Below, piece by piece: positions 1 through 14,155 of a stretch of DNA of 64,000 nt; the first letter of the stretch is position 1, and every line of letters starts with the position of its first letter. The notes below the pieces were generated by a model. The model did not search any database. It saw only the letters and a list, made by a program, of their open reading frames with translations, and was not told the DNA's origin. Made by a program: the position numbers and the translations under genes. This stretch comes from Methanobacterium formicicum DSM 3637 (GTDB lineage Archaea; Methanobacteriota; Methanobacteria; Methanobacteriales; Methanobacteriaceae): contig NZ_AMPO01000010.1 in the NCBI RefSeq assembly GCF_000302455.1, forward strand, positions 66,712-130,711, read 5' to 3'.

Positions 1-73
1 AAATTAGAATTTTAATTTATTACATGTCCATTCAATTATCAAAAAAAAATAAAAAGGGGAAAATGAGTTGTTT

Positions 74-2653
74 TTACTTCCTTTTGGACACCGATATTCC
101 AGTGAAGATCATCAGTATTGCCATTAATATTCCACCAAGGGGTATTCCCGTAGTTTGCATACCAACGGTTTTTTCTGATGAGGTTGTGGGGGTGCTGGAA
201 TCAGTGGTCTTGGTAGTTGGATTTCCAGGTTCCGATACTGAATAAGGTGAAACTGAAGCAGTTGCCCGGTTATTGTCCGGATTTGGATCATAGAATCCTG
301 AAGCCAAATTAGGGTCTGGATCAGTTATAACTGCCTCAACAGTCATCTGAACATTTGGAACCATAGCTTGCATTACTAAATGCATAACCTCCATGGTATT
401 CAAGGCCATGTAACCAATACTCCACAAACCTGTGGTTGAATTAAATGAACCATTAGTATCATCTGATACATAGCGAAGTCCCGCAGGTGCTGTGAAATTC
501 ACTTTAGCATTAGGTGCATTGTCCGGCCCATAATTGTATGCAGTCAATGTAAACTCAACAAAATCCAGATATTTTGGATGTGCATCATTCACATTTATAG
601 CAATACCAAGGTCAGATGCGGGTCCTATGGTTATGGTGGTGTTGGTTTCGTTGTTAGTACTGTTTTGGTCGTGGTTAGTTCCGTTTACTGTGGCGATGTT
701 GGTGATGGTGGTGTTGGAGACCATTACTTGTGCTAAGATGTGGAGAACGGTGTTGGTGTTTTTTGTCAGGGTTCCGATGGTCCATATTCCTGTGGTAGGG
801 TTGTATGCGTTGTTGCTATCGTCTTGGATGTACCTTAATCCTGTCGGCAATAGGTCAGTCACGGTTACTCCGTTGGCATTGTCTGGTCCGTTGTTGTGTA
901 CAGTTATGGTGTAGGTGATGGTATCGAGATATTCTGGTGAGGTTTTGTCAACGGTCTTAGTTATCTCAAGGTCGGATGCAGGGCCTACAGTTACAGTCAC
1001 AGAATCATGATCATTACCTGGTTCCAGGTCATGTTCTGTTCCATTGATGCTGACAACATTGGTTATAGTAGTGTTAGATGCAATAACTCGTGCTACAATA
1101 TGTAACACAGCACTGGTACCTTTTGCCAGATTACCAATATTCCAGACTCCATTTGCAGGATTGTATGAATTGTTAGAATCATCAGAAACCCATTCAAACC
1201 CTGCAGGTAACAGATCAGTCACATGAACATTGGTAGCATCATCTGGTCCGTAGTTATGTGCAGTTAGAGTGAACACAACTTCATCCATGTAGTTAGGTGT
1301 CAGGGTATTCACAGCTTTATCAATTCCCAGATCTGCATTTCCTACATCTAAACCACCCAAAGGCACACTTGCTTCTGCTTGTGCATGACCCAGGGTCAGG
1401 GTTAATAACTCATAACCTGGTATGATGTTGAGAAGTTCAATGTTTAAAGCATCCCCTGAAGCAAAGGCATGAGTACCATCAGGAGAAGTTATCTCTGTCT
1501 TATCACCCAGTGCTATTCTCAGCACTCCCGGAATTTGAACTACTCCATTTATCTGGAGTTGGTCCAAAATACTTATGCCGAGGAGTTTTATGTCAGCTAC
1601 AGTCCAATCATAGATTGCAGAAGCTCCTCCTACTTCACCATTGGCAAACGCAGTTGCATGAACATCTAAAGCGTTTATTTCGAGTAATCCGCCGAGAACT
1701 AGTATATTGGCTGTGCTTCCAACACTAGAGGAACTTGTAAGGGCGCCAGTATCAAAATCGGGTGTCACGCTGCTATTGGCGTTTATAACTCCCAAGTTTA
1801 TGATCTGGATTAAATTCAGTAAACTCAGTTGTAAAGATACTAAACTGCTCCCTCCGATTGCTCCTGGGGGGTTGGTACTTGAATCAGCAACTCCAACTAA
1901 AGCACCCACATTGAGTCCTAGTAGTTGCAATAAGCTAGGTAAATTGGATGGAAGTATTCCTCCAGTCACCAAACCCTGATCACCTGTCGAATTCACATTC
2001 AATAAACCAGCGAGTAAATCGCCGCCAAGCAGTCTGATTTCTAAGGGTATACCTTCACCTTCACTGTAAGGTATCACCTGGCTATCTACTCCTGCACTTG
2101 ATTTTCCTGCGTATATATCCAGTAAAATTCCTGGAATCGCTCCTACGTTCAATACATAACTTGAAGCATTGCCACTGTAAGCTGGTAAACCATATAATCT
2201 GAAGTTTGCAGTTCCGTAAAGATTGGGATCACTGGGATTGGTTGCATTGGGGGTTACAGTTATTTCTTTTGAGTATGATATGTAACCTAACCTGATTGCT
2301 GCCACCTGGAATACTGTTCCGGGATTGTTAAAGTTCACATGATATGAACCATCGGCTCCGGTTGTTGTTTCCGCCATAAGATTGTTACCGGAATCCAATA
2401 CCTGGATGGTAACTCCTCCTAACCCAAGGTCTGTTGAACCATTAAACACTGTTCCTGATATTATAGGGTCTATTGATGTTGCACTGTTGTTTTCTTCAGA
2501 TATTGCAGTAATCGCCGATGAATGGATTTCGGAATTATCTGCAGTGGAACTGATGGAGTTATTGTCAGAATCTGCGGCACAAACAGCACTGCAAAGTATC
2601 ACTGCTAGAAAAAATGTTATTAGAAGAGCTGCTCCACGTTTTTTGTATTTCAA
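74..2653 (-). CDS. Secreted DUF11-repeat surface protein with C-terminal anchor
   Basis: This is a large exported cell-surface (adhesin-like) protein of about 859 residues; its ligand is unknown. A near-perfect GGAGGTG ribosome binding site lies six bases before a TTG at 2653, so I choose that start over the ATG at 2689. The protein then begins with a classic signal peptide (basic LKYKKR, hydrophobic stretch, ending AVCAAD). An Ig/CarboxypepD-like domain follows, then a long Leu/Gly/Asn/Ser-rich region, and in the C-terminal half three DUF11-type repeats of about 120 residues, each starting near a DLxI motif and containing the NYGPD or NNGPD signature. The C-terminus has a Thr/Ser linker, MQTTGIPL, a hydrophobic segment and a KRK tail, resembling an LPXTG-like sorting or membrane anchor. 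It stands alone with a long AT-rich upstream region. Confidence 0.85.
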   Translation of the reverse strand: MKYKKRGAALLITFFLAVILCSAVCAADSDNNSISSTADNSEIHSSAITAISEENNSATSIDPIISGTVFNGSTDLGLGGVTIQVLDSGNNLMAETTTGADGSYHVNFNNPGTVFQVAAIRLGYISYSKEITVTPNATNPSDPNLYGTANFRLYGLPAYSGNASSYVLNVGAIPGILLDIYAGKSSAGVDSQVIPYSEGEGIPLEIRLLGGDLLAGLLNVNSTGDQGLVTGGILPSNLPSLLQLLGLNVGALVGVADSSTNPPGAIGGSSLVSLQLSLLNLIQIINLGVINANSSVTPDFDTGALTSSSSVGSTANILVLGGLLEINALDVHATAFANGEVGGASAIYDWTVADIKLLGISILDQLQINGVVQIPGVLRIALGDKTEITSPDGTHAFASGDALNIELLNIIPGYELLTLTLGHAQAEASVPLGGLDVGNADLGIDKAVNTLTPNYMDEVVFTLTAHNYGPDDATNVHVTDLLPAGFEWVSDDSNNSYNPANGVWNIGNLAKGTSAVLHIVARVIASNTTITNVVSINGTEHDLEPGNDHDSVTVTVGPASDLEITKTVDKTSPEYLDTITYTITVHNNGPDNANGVTVTDLLPTGLRYIQDDSNNAYNPTTGIWTIGTLTKNTNTVLHILAQVMVSNTTITNIATVNGTNHDQNSTNNETNTTITIGPASDLGIAINVNDAHPKYLDFVEFTLTAYNYGPDNAPNAKVNFTAPAGLRYVSDDTNGSFNSTTGLWSIGYMALNTMEVMHLVMQAMVPNVQMTVEAVITDPDPNLASGFYDPNPDNNRATASVSPYSVSEPGNPTTKTTDSSTPTTSSEKTVGMQTTGIPLGGILMAILMIFTGISVSKRK

Positions 2654-3440
2654 ATTTTTCACCTCCTTTTTCTTTACAAATGAAAACAACTGTGGTTAGT
2701 TATTTCCAAATGATAGTGACAAAATGATAATGGAAAACACCTATATCATAATTTTTTTAGTATTTTTATTACTAAATTAATATGGTATTTATTACTTGAA
2801 TACTACTGATTTCATCAATATACATACTGTCATATTTAGATATTATCCAGTCCTATATAAATATTAACTAAAAAAACAGTTTTTATCATTACATAACTGC
2901 TATAATATTAGAATCTTAGCTCATAAGCACAACAATCTATTTGAATGATTACGTTCAGCAAACTGAGCAACAAAAATTAATGATATGTACTAGATCACGG
3001 TTCAAAGTTTAATAGATAAATCCTTTTAAATTCATCTATCATACCTTCAGCTTACTTTTTTAAAGCAGATTTTTTTTCAAAAAAAAATTAAGTAATACTA
3101 TTAGAATAGCAACCGGGATAGAAAAATCACTGGATTTCATGAAAATAAAAATGAATGGAAAATCAATGAATAAATGTGGGTTGAAAGATTTATTATTGGC
3201 ATTATCCAGTCATAGTAAATATTTAAAAATTTATAAAGCTTGTAAAACTAGGAGCGATAAGTTTAGGACAGGATAAGTTAATATAGATTGATATAAAAAC
3301 ATTACGATAGAATAACATCCTTCCTGCTGTAAAAAAACTTAAAATCAGTTCAATTTAATATTTAAGAAGTAAAGCGAAAGTTTAGAAGTAAAAAGGAATT
3401 CAAAAAAAATCCATGAATGTGGCCTTTGTGGGTGTACAGT
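2654..3440. other. AT-rich intergenic region, no gene seen
   Basis: About 780 bases with no convincing coding frame on either strand. It must hold the promoter of the surface protein on the minus strand; CTATATAAATA around 2854-2865 is TATA-like. I see no tRNA, CRISPR repeat or stable hairpin. Confidence 0.5.
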
Positions 3441-3827
<387 letters not shown>

Positions 3828-4139
3828 TAATTCCCCTTATTTTTACTATAATTTTATCAATCATTTCCGTATTTTTTTTATTATTATTTCCTTATTTTAA
3901 TCCGTTTTTAAGTAATTAATTCATTAAATCCTGAGATATTTATTTATCAATACTTTTAGCACTTTCTTTTTAATTCATTAATCCATTTTTAAACATTTAA
4001 CAGTAAGACATGTTTTTAAAAAGTTCTCTCTAATTTTCAGGAGTTATGTTTATTTTAAAATTTAATGTTTTAAAGGTATGTATTAATGCATATTGTATTG
4101 ATTTTTAGTATTATTTGTGATGAATGTGAGTTAAATTCT
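3828..4139. other. AT-rich intergenic region, no gene seen
   Basis: A 312-base spacer between cysE and the HTH gene with long T/A runs and no coding frame. It probably holds the regulator's promoter and the cysE transcription end. Confidence 0.4.
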
Positions 4140-4853
<714 letters not shown>

Positions 4854-4981
4854 TACTTTTTCCTCCTGTGAAGTTCAAATCTAATAGTTTACTAATTAGG
4901 TTTTTTTAGAAAAATCATAAAATACATTCAACGCTTGATAAAGGCATTGAATGGATTTTTTACTATTATACTAACACTAAT

Positions 4982-5968
4982 TTATATTTGAGGAATCGTG
5001 TCTTCGTAGGTTTTGTAAATTTCTTCGAAAACCCATCCAACACTCAGGTACCGTTCACCGGTGTCAGGTAGTATAACCACTATCTGTTTGCCTTTGTTTT
5101 CTTCGCGCTGGGCAAGTTCTACTCCTGCACGGGTGGCTGCTCCTGATGAAATACCTGCCAGAATTCCTTCTTCCCTGGCCAGTTTTAATAGATATGCTCC
5201 GGCATCTTCATCTTTAATGGGAATGACTTCGTCAATAAGGTCTGCATCGTATACTTCTGGCACAAATCCGGCACCGATTCCCTGTATTTTATGTGGTCCT
5301 TTTACTCCGGTGGATAGGACTGGTGATGTTGCGGGTTCTACTGCTACTGCTTTGATTTCGGGTTTTTTTTCCTTTAAAGCTTGTGCGAGGCCGGTGATGG
5401 TTCCGCCAGTACCTACTCCTCCCACAACGATGTCCACTTTTCCATCGGTGTCTCTCCAGATTTCCTGGGCAGTGGTTTCCCTGTGGATTTTGGGGTTGGC
5501 CGGGTTTTTGAATTGTTGAGGCATTACTGCGTTAGGTATTTCTGCAGCCAGTTCTTCGGCCTTTGCCACGGCACCAGGCATTCCATCTGCACCCGGTGTT
5601 AAGACTATTTCCGCACCGAAGGTTGCCAGAAGTTTTCTTCTTTCAATGGACATGGTGTCAGGAATGGTTAGTATTAATCGGTATCCCCTTGCTGCAGCTA
5701 CAAATGCCAGGGCAATTCCAGTGTTCCCGCTGGTAGGTTCAATTAAAACTGAATCCGGTTTTATGGCTCCTATTTCTTCCCCGTGTTCAATTAGTGCTAC
5801 TCCAATTCGGTCTTTAACACTGCTGATGGGGTTGAATGATTCAAGTTTTACTAATATTTCTGCATCTAAACCTTCGCTTATTCTATTTAACCTGACCAGT
5901 GGTGTGTTTCCAATGGTTTCTGTTATATCGTTTGCAATTCCTCTTGTTAATTCTGGTATCTTTACCAT
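4982..5968 (-). CDS. cysK: Cysteine synthase (O-acetylserine sulfhydrylase)
   Basis: CysK is a PLP enzyme that converts O-acetylserine and sulfide to cysteine. From the chosen start (MVKIPELTRG, with GGTGA seven bases upstream) the protein has 328 residues. The PLP lysine is K52 in SSVKDRIG, and the substrate loop EPTSGNTGIAL and the phosphate-binding GVGTGGTITG are present. The C-terminus ends in DTIPQI, an Ile-terminated tail such as CysE or other partners use in bacterial cysteine synthase complexes, though here it is on CysK itself. An ATG ten codons upstream (5998) is possible but has no ribosome binding site. Three palindromic operator copies lie 35-98 bases upstream, which suggests control by sulfur or cysteine status. 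Confidence 0.96.
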   Translation of the reverse strand: MVKIPELTRGIANDITETIGNTPLVRLNRISEGLDAEILVKLESFNPISSVKDRIGVALIEHGEEIGAIKPDSVLIEPTSGNTGIALAFVAAARGYRLILTIPDTMSIERRKLLATFGAEIVLTPGADGMPGAVAKAEELAAEIPNAVMPQQFKNPANPKIHRETTAQEIWRDTDGKVDIVVGGVGTGGTITGLAQALKEKKPEIKAVAVEPATSPVLSTGVKGPHKIQGIGAGFVPEVYDADLIDEVIPIKDEDAGAYLLKLAREEGILAGISSGAATRAGVELAQREENKGKQIVVILPDTGERYLSVGWVFEEIYKTYEDTIPQI

Positions 5969-5980
5969 TTTTTCACCTTT

Positions 5981-6065
<85 letters not shown>

Positions 6066-6150
6066 CAAATTATTTAGTATAAATAGTTAACGATATTTAA
6101 ACCGTAATTCAGTTCAAAATCATTGAAAAAGAAATTCAATAAAAATAAAA

Positions 6151-6481
6151 TTAACCATTCTGTAGCACTGAATACAGTTTTTCCAGAGCATCTTCTATGA
6201 AAACAGGCATGATCAAGGGCCTAACTCCTCTATTTATCAGTTTTTTCTGGGCTCCAGGTCCAATCTGACTCACCAGCAGAATATCGCAGTCTGAAATTAA
6301 TTCGATTGTTTCCTCTTTTAAATTCGGATCTCCACCACACCGGGGGGGCTGTTTCTCTAAGCTCAATGAATTCATGTTCTCCATTATCTTTAATGTCAAA
6401 TATCAAAAACTTATCTGCTTTTCCAAAATGTTGGTTCACGTATTTTCCATCGCTACTTGCGGCTGCTACTCTAATGGGCAT
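6151..6481 (-). pseudogene. NifX/NifB-like Fe-Mo cofactor-type protein, frameshifted
   Basis: A dinitrogenase iron-molybdenum cofactor-type domain (NifX/NifY/VnfX fold) is split over two frames. The first part starts at 6481 (MPIRVAAASSDGKYVNQHFG) and runs to about residue 45. The second, in the +1 frame, continues with PRCGGDPNLKEE and LISDCDILLVSQIGPGA to a stop at 6151. The switch point falls in a run of seven C (minus strand; G at 6342-6348). Six C would join both halves into one protein of about 109 residues resembling its downstream neighbour throughout. Either the gene is dead, or the run length is a sequencing error. Proteins of this family bind or carry metal clusters; many methanogen copies have no link to nitrogenase. 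It lies 20 bases from an intact paralog. Confidence 0.75.
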
Positions 6482-6501
6482 GTTTACTCACTTGCATTGA
6501 G

Positions 6502-6849
6502 TTAATTATTTTTTTTCGTTTGTATGATTCCTGCCAATTCCTTCAATGCATCTTCAATAAATGTTGGTGCTATATAGGGATCTATATTGTTTTTCAACAG
6601 TATGTCAATAGCCCCCGGACCGATTTGACCAGCAAGTACGGCCTGGCAGTCTGATATTAGTTTTACACTTTCTTCCATGGATAATTCACTGTGACCCTCC
6701 GTGCTGCAGGCAGGTTTATTTTCCCTCAACTCCAGAAACTTGTGGGTTCCATCATCATCTAACTCAAAAATCAGAAATTGGGAAGCCATTCCAAAATGCT
6801 GGTTGATGTACTTTCCATCGCTACTGGCAACTGCTACTTTTATGGACAT
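6502..6849 (-). CDS. NifX/NifB-like small metal-cluster-binding protein
   Basis: An intact protein of 115 residues of the dinitrogenase iron-molybdenum cofactor family, with SSDGKYINQHFGMASQF at the N-terminus and LISDCQAVLAGQIGPGA in the middle. A cysteine loop (ACSTEG) sits where related proteins carry Cys- or Gly-rich segments. AAGGTG precedes the ATG at 6849, so the three-codon extension beginning with GTG is probably not used. It is transcribed ahead of the frameshifted paralog, so the pair is likely one tandem-duplicated operon. Specific function is unknown. The family fold is known to hold Fe-S or Fe-Mo precursors. A pair of 17-base direct repeats lies upstream. Confidence 0.85.
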   Translation of the reverse strand: MSIKVAVASSDGKYINQHFGMASQFLIFELDDDGTHKFLELRENKPACSTEGHSELSMEESVKLISDCQAVLAGQIGPGAIDILLKNNIDPYIAPTFIEDALKELAGIIQTKKNN

Positions 6850-6903
6850 TACTAACACCTTTTTTAATAATTTTATTTGTGATAAACACTAATTTATTTA
6901 TTG

Positions 6904-6951
6904 TAGAATTGATTTATTCCTAATGTTTTTAACATAGAATTGATTTATTCC
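6904..6951. repeat. 17-base direct repeat upstream of NifX-like gene
   Basis: TAGAATTGATTTATTCC occurs at 6904-6920 and again at 6935-6951, a 31-base period (about three helical turns). It lies 55-102 bases before the NifX-like start and could be a regulator site. No other exact copy was noticed in the window. Confidence 0.55.
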
Positions 6952-7035
6952 AAATTTCCCATTATTTTAAATAATTTCCCCATTTTTTCAGGGGAATATC
7001 TCTTTTAAAAAATTTCAGACACTAACTTTTATAAG

Positions 7036-7063
7036 TTAACCATAGTTATATAACAATAGTTAT
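7036..7063. promoter_or_regulatory. Two abutting 14-bp operators before the MoaD-like gene
   Basis: TTAACCATAGTTAT (7036-7049) and ATAACAATAGTTAT (7050-7063) touch end to end, with the junction GTTATATAAC at 7045-7054. They sit 64-91 bases before the start codon at 7127, where an archaeal TATA box would be expected, so binding would probably block TBP. Confidence 0.75.
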
Positions 7064-7126
7064 ATAAAGTAGTTATACTTATTGAAGTATGATTTATAAA
7101 AAAACCAAAAAATCGGAGGAAAAAAA

Positions 7127-7405
<279 letters not shown>

Positions 7406-7407
7406 AT

Positions 7408-10660
<3,253 letters not shown>

Positions 10661-10741
10661 ATTAACCAATCTCCTTAAAGGATTGATGGATTATACTGGA
10701 TTAATCAAGGATTATATTTGAATTATTTTTTTCCAATTCTA

Positions 10742-10820
10742 AAAGATTTCCCTAATTTATCAGATCTTCCAAGATTTTTCCCTAATCTATTATATTTTCC
10801 CAAGATTTTTCCCAATCTAA
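10742..10820. repeat. Three degenerate copies of a C/T-rich repeat between hdrA- and hdrB-like genes
   Basis: CCAAGATTTTTCCCTAATC (10769-10787) and CCAAGATTTTTCCCAATC (10800-10817) are preceded by a weaker copy AAAGATTTCCCTAATTT near 10742. The period is about 29-31 bases. Function unknown; it might be an array of regulator sites or a minisatellite. Confidence 0.6.
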
Positions 10821-10852
10821 AATTTTCCCATCCAAAGATGAGAACACATTAT

Positions 10853-11832
10853 TTAATGATCTATCTTTACTTTTTCAGAGTTAATGGGACTTTTAACCGG
10901 TTCAATACCCAGTTTTTTTAGGAGTGGTTCCACCGGAACAGTGTGGGTCTGAATTCCCAGCACTTTGTAGGGGTCAGCCCCCATGTTCAGAGCTAAAAAC
11001 TGGGATATGTTAAGGTGGAATATGTTGAATTTCTCACCCAGTTTCTTCTCAATAACTGGCTGGTAACGGTCAAACTGCATCTGGCAGTTGGGGCACATGT
11101 GCAGCATTATATCGGTCTGGTTCTCCTTAAGACTGGTGAGCTTTTCAGCGGTCACACTGAGTGAAAGCTCATTGTTGGTGAAACGCTGACGGAAACCAGC
11201 ACCACAAGTAAGGCGTTTTTGATCATACCATTCTACAGTATCCACACCACAGGAAGCAGTCAACTCATCAAGGAGTACTGGATGTCTAACTCCACCAATG
11301 GTGTCTTCATAGTGCACTTTACAGTAATGGCAAGCATGATGGGTGGCTATATTGAATTGAGAGAAATCAAGCTGCTGAGTGAGATCTTTGAACATATCTC
11401 TTTTATTGTAGAGAATCTCAGCTGCATGGAAAATATTTTTATGTGGGTCTATGTCCCCCTTATGGTAGACCATTTTACCCAGGCCTGCTTCTTCCAGGAG
11501 TCCATTGATCTTTTCCCGTGCTTCATCATCTTCATTCAGGATTTCTGCAGATTTTTTTAAGATAGCATAACAGGTGGCGCACATCACTGCTATATTTGGG
11601 TTACCAGAATCCTTTGCTACCCAAAAGTTCCTGGCAGCCAGAGCGGTGGTTGAAAGCTGGTCAAAAAGATCGTAGTAATGTCCCAGACCAGTACAGCAGG
11701 ATTGGCGTTCATCACGATGGTATCCTACTCCCAGTTTATCAAACAGGAAGGTAGTTGATGATTCCACACCGGGATATTCCACACTTACCAAACATGTTTT
11801 GAATAATAGAATATTTTTATCAGGTATTTTCT

Positions 11833-11836
<4 letters not shown>
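10853..11836 (-). CDS. HdrB-like subunit with CCG motifs
   Basis: A 327-residue homolog of heterodisulfide reductase subunit B, the subunit that carries the non-cubane [4Fe-4S] clusters at the disulfide site. Visible cysteine blocks are SCCTG, CATCY, HACHYC, a lone TCGAGF and MCPNCQ, the pattern of two CCG domains. The start overlaps the hdrC stop (ATGA arrangement) with GGGGATCC as ribosome binding site, so the two are translationally coupled. With the HdrA-like protein it should form a soluble HdrABC-type complex. Because it is a separate, non-canonical copy located among sulfur genes, the substrate may be a disulfide or persulfide other than CoM-S-S-CoB (inference). The extra 20-residue N-terminal part before the first Cys is ordinary. 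Confidence 0.88.
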
Positions 11837-12420
<584 letters not shown>

Positions 12421-12468
12421 TACAAATTTACCTCTTTTTGTGAATTGTTAATCTCTTCTTAAGTGATG

Positions 12469-12481
12469 GGCTTTTTAAGCC
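12469..12481. promoter_or_regulatory. Inverted repeat next to the TATA box of the hdrC-like gene
   Basis: GGCTTTTTAAGCC (arms GGCTT/AAGCC around TTT) lies directly downstream (minus-strand sense) of TATA-like CCTTATAAATATA at about 12480-12493. This placement is expected for a repressor site, but a small hairpin is equally possible. Confidence 0.4.
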
Positions 12482-12669
12482 TTATAAATATAATCCATAA
12501 TTTTTAATAATTACAAATTATTACTCTAATTTTTAAATTACAGTACTATTAACCTAATTAGTTGATATGAAATGCATAATTTTCATTTCCCGGTATTTCA
12601 TAGAGTTACATTTTATTACCTAATTTTAATTACCCGTACTTAATGGATTTTGTTAATTTAGTGGAGTGA

Positions 12670-14028
12670 TTAATTTTTTAATTCAAGGGCATTATGAATT
12701 ATATTTTTAGCCAGTCTTTTAGCCAGAGAAGTTATGGTTAATATTGGTGGTCGTCCTGGTGCCTGAGGGATAACACTGGCATCAGCAATGAAAAGACCAG
12801 TTATCTCAGTTTCCAGTGATGGGTCCACTACTTTACCCATGGCTGCAGTACCGCCAGGGTGTGCTCCTCTGAGGGGCGTGGCAACAATAGAAGAAGGATC
12901 CACACCTACTTCAGTGAGTATTTCCACAGCTTTATCATATCCTTCAGTTAACAGTTTCAGATCGGAACTGGTCAGAGGTTTGGTAACAGAACCATCCTCG
13001 TTCAGGGAACCATTGGCTTCATCTGCAATTTTAACCATTAAACCCACCACATCATTATTCCGGGGATTGAAACCTTTTTCTGCTATTAATGTAACCAGCT
13101 GGCCAGAGAAGTGTGGTGATATGAAGTACGCTCCAAATTCAGATTTAATTCCCATGGGTAACTCCTGGCTTAGACCTGCATCTTTTAGGAAGCCACCCAC
13201 TGTGATGAATAAATCAGTGAAAAGACCCTGCCCCACTCCATCTGTGATCTGGCTATTTTTTAAAATTCGGGGGGTGTTCAGTGCTCCTGCTGCCAGTACG
13301 ACCCTCTGGGCATGGTAGGTTTTGATATTTCCATCCCTATCTAAACCCTCTACTCCCCTACACTCTCCTTCACTGTGCAGGATTTTTACTACTTCAAAGT
13401 CGGGTACCAGTGTTGCTCCTGCATTTTTAGCATCTTCAACAAAGCTGGTTGCATCCCATTTTGCTCCGCGTGTGCATCCCGCGATACAGAGTCCACAGTT
13501 ATCACACTTGTAATAATCAATGAATTTAGGCATGGGCTCAACAAAGTAGCCCAGTTTCTCAGTAGCATCCCATATTTTACGGGTCACCGGACCAGTCAGC
13601 TTCTGGGGAAGTGGACCGACATTCATGTCCCTGCTGGTTTCCATGAGTTCTTCAAATAATTCCAGATCGTGGATCTTGAACTGAGCGGTGGGAGAGTTAG
13701 AATAACATGTTGTACAGGCGTAACAGGCATTGGCCAGTGAAACAGGGGTGGTTCCACCAACACCTTCAATGTACATCAGTTCTCCTGCGTACTTCAGGAA
13801 TTCATATTTTTCAGATTGTTCATTAAATTTTTTACCATTCTCTTCTTGGTCTAAAATTTCTTTTTGGTCTAAAATTAATTTGGCAGTTTTGATTTTTCCA
13901 GCTGCAGTTCCTGATGGTATAAAGTCTCCCTTCTCCAGCATTAAAACATCAAGACCTTTCATTGAAAGTTCACGGGCCACAGTTGATCCACCGGCACCGG
14001 TTCCCACTACAATAACATCGTATATCAT
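12670..14028 (-). CDS. GMC-type FAD oxidoreductase with a ferredoxin-like Cys cluster
   Basis: A flavin-dependent dehydrogenase of about 452 residues. The N-terminus has the dinucleotide motif IVVGTGAGGSTVA followed by MLEKGDF, and the C-terminus has the GMC-type HPGGTAAMG and LFIADASVIP segment with the active-site region. Two cysteine clusters are present: CYACTTCYSN near residue 105 and CDNCGLCIAGCTRGAKW near 175, the latter CxxCxxxC-like and able to hold an Fe-S cluster. Archaeal relatives of this type have unknown substrates, probably alcohols or hydroxy acids. ATG at 14028 is preceded by AGTGAAT; GTG three codons upstream is an alternative. It sits between the hdrCB pair and cysS on the same strand but with separate spacers. 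Confidence 0.85.
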   Translation of the reverse strand: MIYDVIVVGTGAGGSTVARELSMKGLDVLMLEKGDFIPSGTAAGKIKTAKLILDQKEILDQEENGKKFNEQSEKYEFLKYAGELMYIEGVGGTTPVSLANACYACTTCYSNSPTAQFKIHDLELFEELMETSRDMNVGPLPQKLTGPVTRKIWDATEKLGYFVEPMPKFIDYYKCDNCGLCIAGCTRGAKWDATSFVEDAKNAGATLVPDFEVVKILHSEGECRGVEGLDRDGNIKTYHAQRVVLAAGALNTPRILKNSQITDGVGQGLFTDLFITVGGFLKDAGLSQELPMGIKSEFGAYFISPHFSGQLVTLIAEKGFNPRNNDVVGLMVKIADEANGSLNEDGSVTKPLTSSDLKLLTEGYDKAVEILTEVGVDPSSIVATPLRGAHPGGTAAMGKVVDPSLETEITGLFIADASVIPQAPGRPPILTITSLAKRLAKNIIHNALELKN

Positions 14029-14155
14029 GATATTCACTTTAAAAATGTGATAAATTTTCAGTATTGTTAAATTTTCAGTATTATTAAATTTTAAATTATT
14101 AATTTTTAATCTGGGAATTACTTATTCTTTGAGTAATTCCCTGCTTTTTTGAAAA

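Noticed and set aside
534..914. Plus-strand open frame opposite the surface protein
   Set aside because: It lies wholly antisense to the DUF11 repeats and its sequence is only the mirror of their codon bias; several similar frames occur along the same gene.
6151..6858. Nitrogenase cofactor genes as evidence of nitrogen fixation
   Set aside because: NifX-like small proteins are common in methanogens without nif clusters and no nifHDKEN gene is in the window.
12788..13318. 176-codon frame opposite the GMC flavoprotein
   Set aside because: Antisense shadow; Ser/Pro-rich composition typical of reversed coding DNA.
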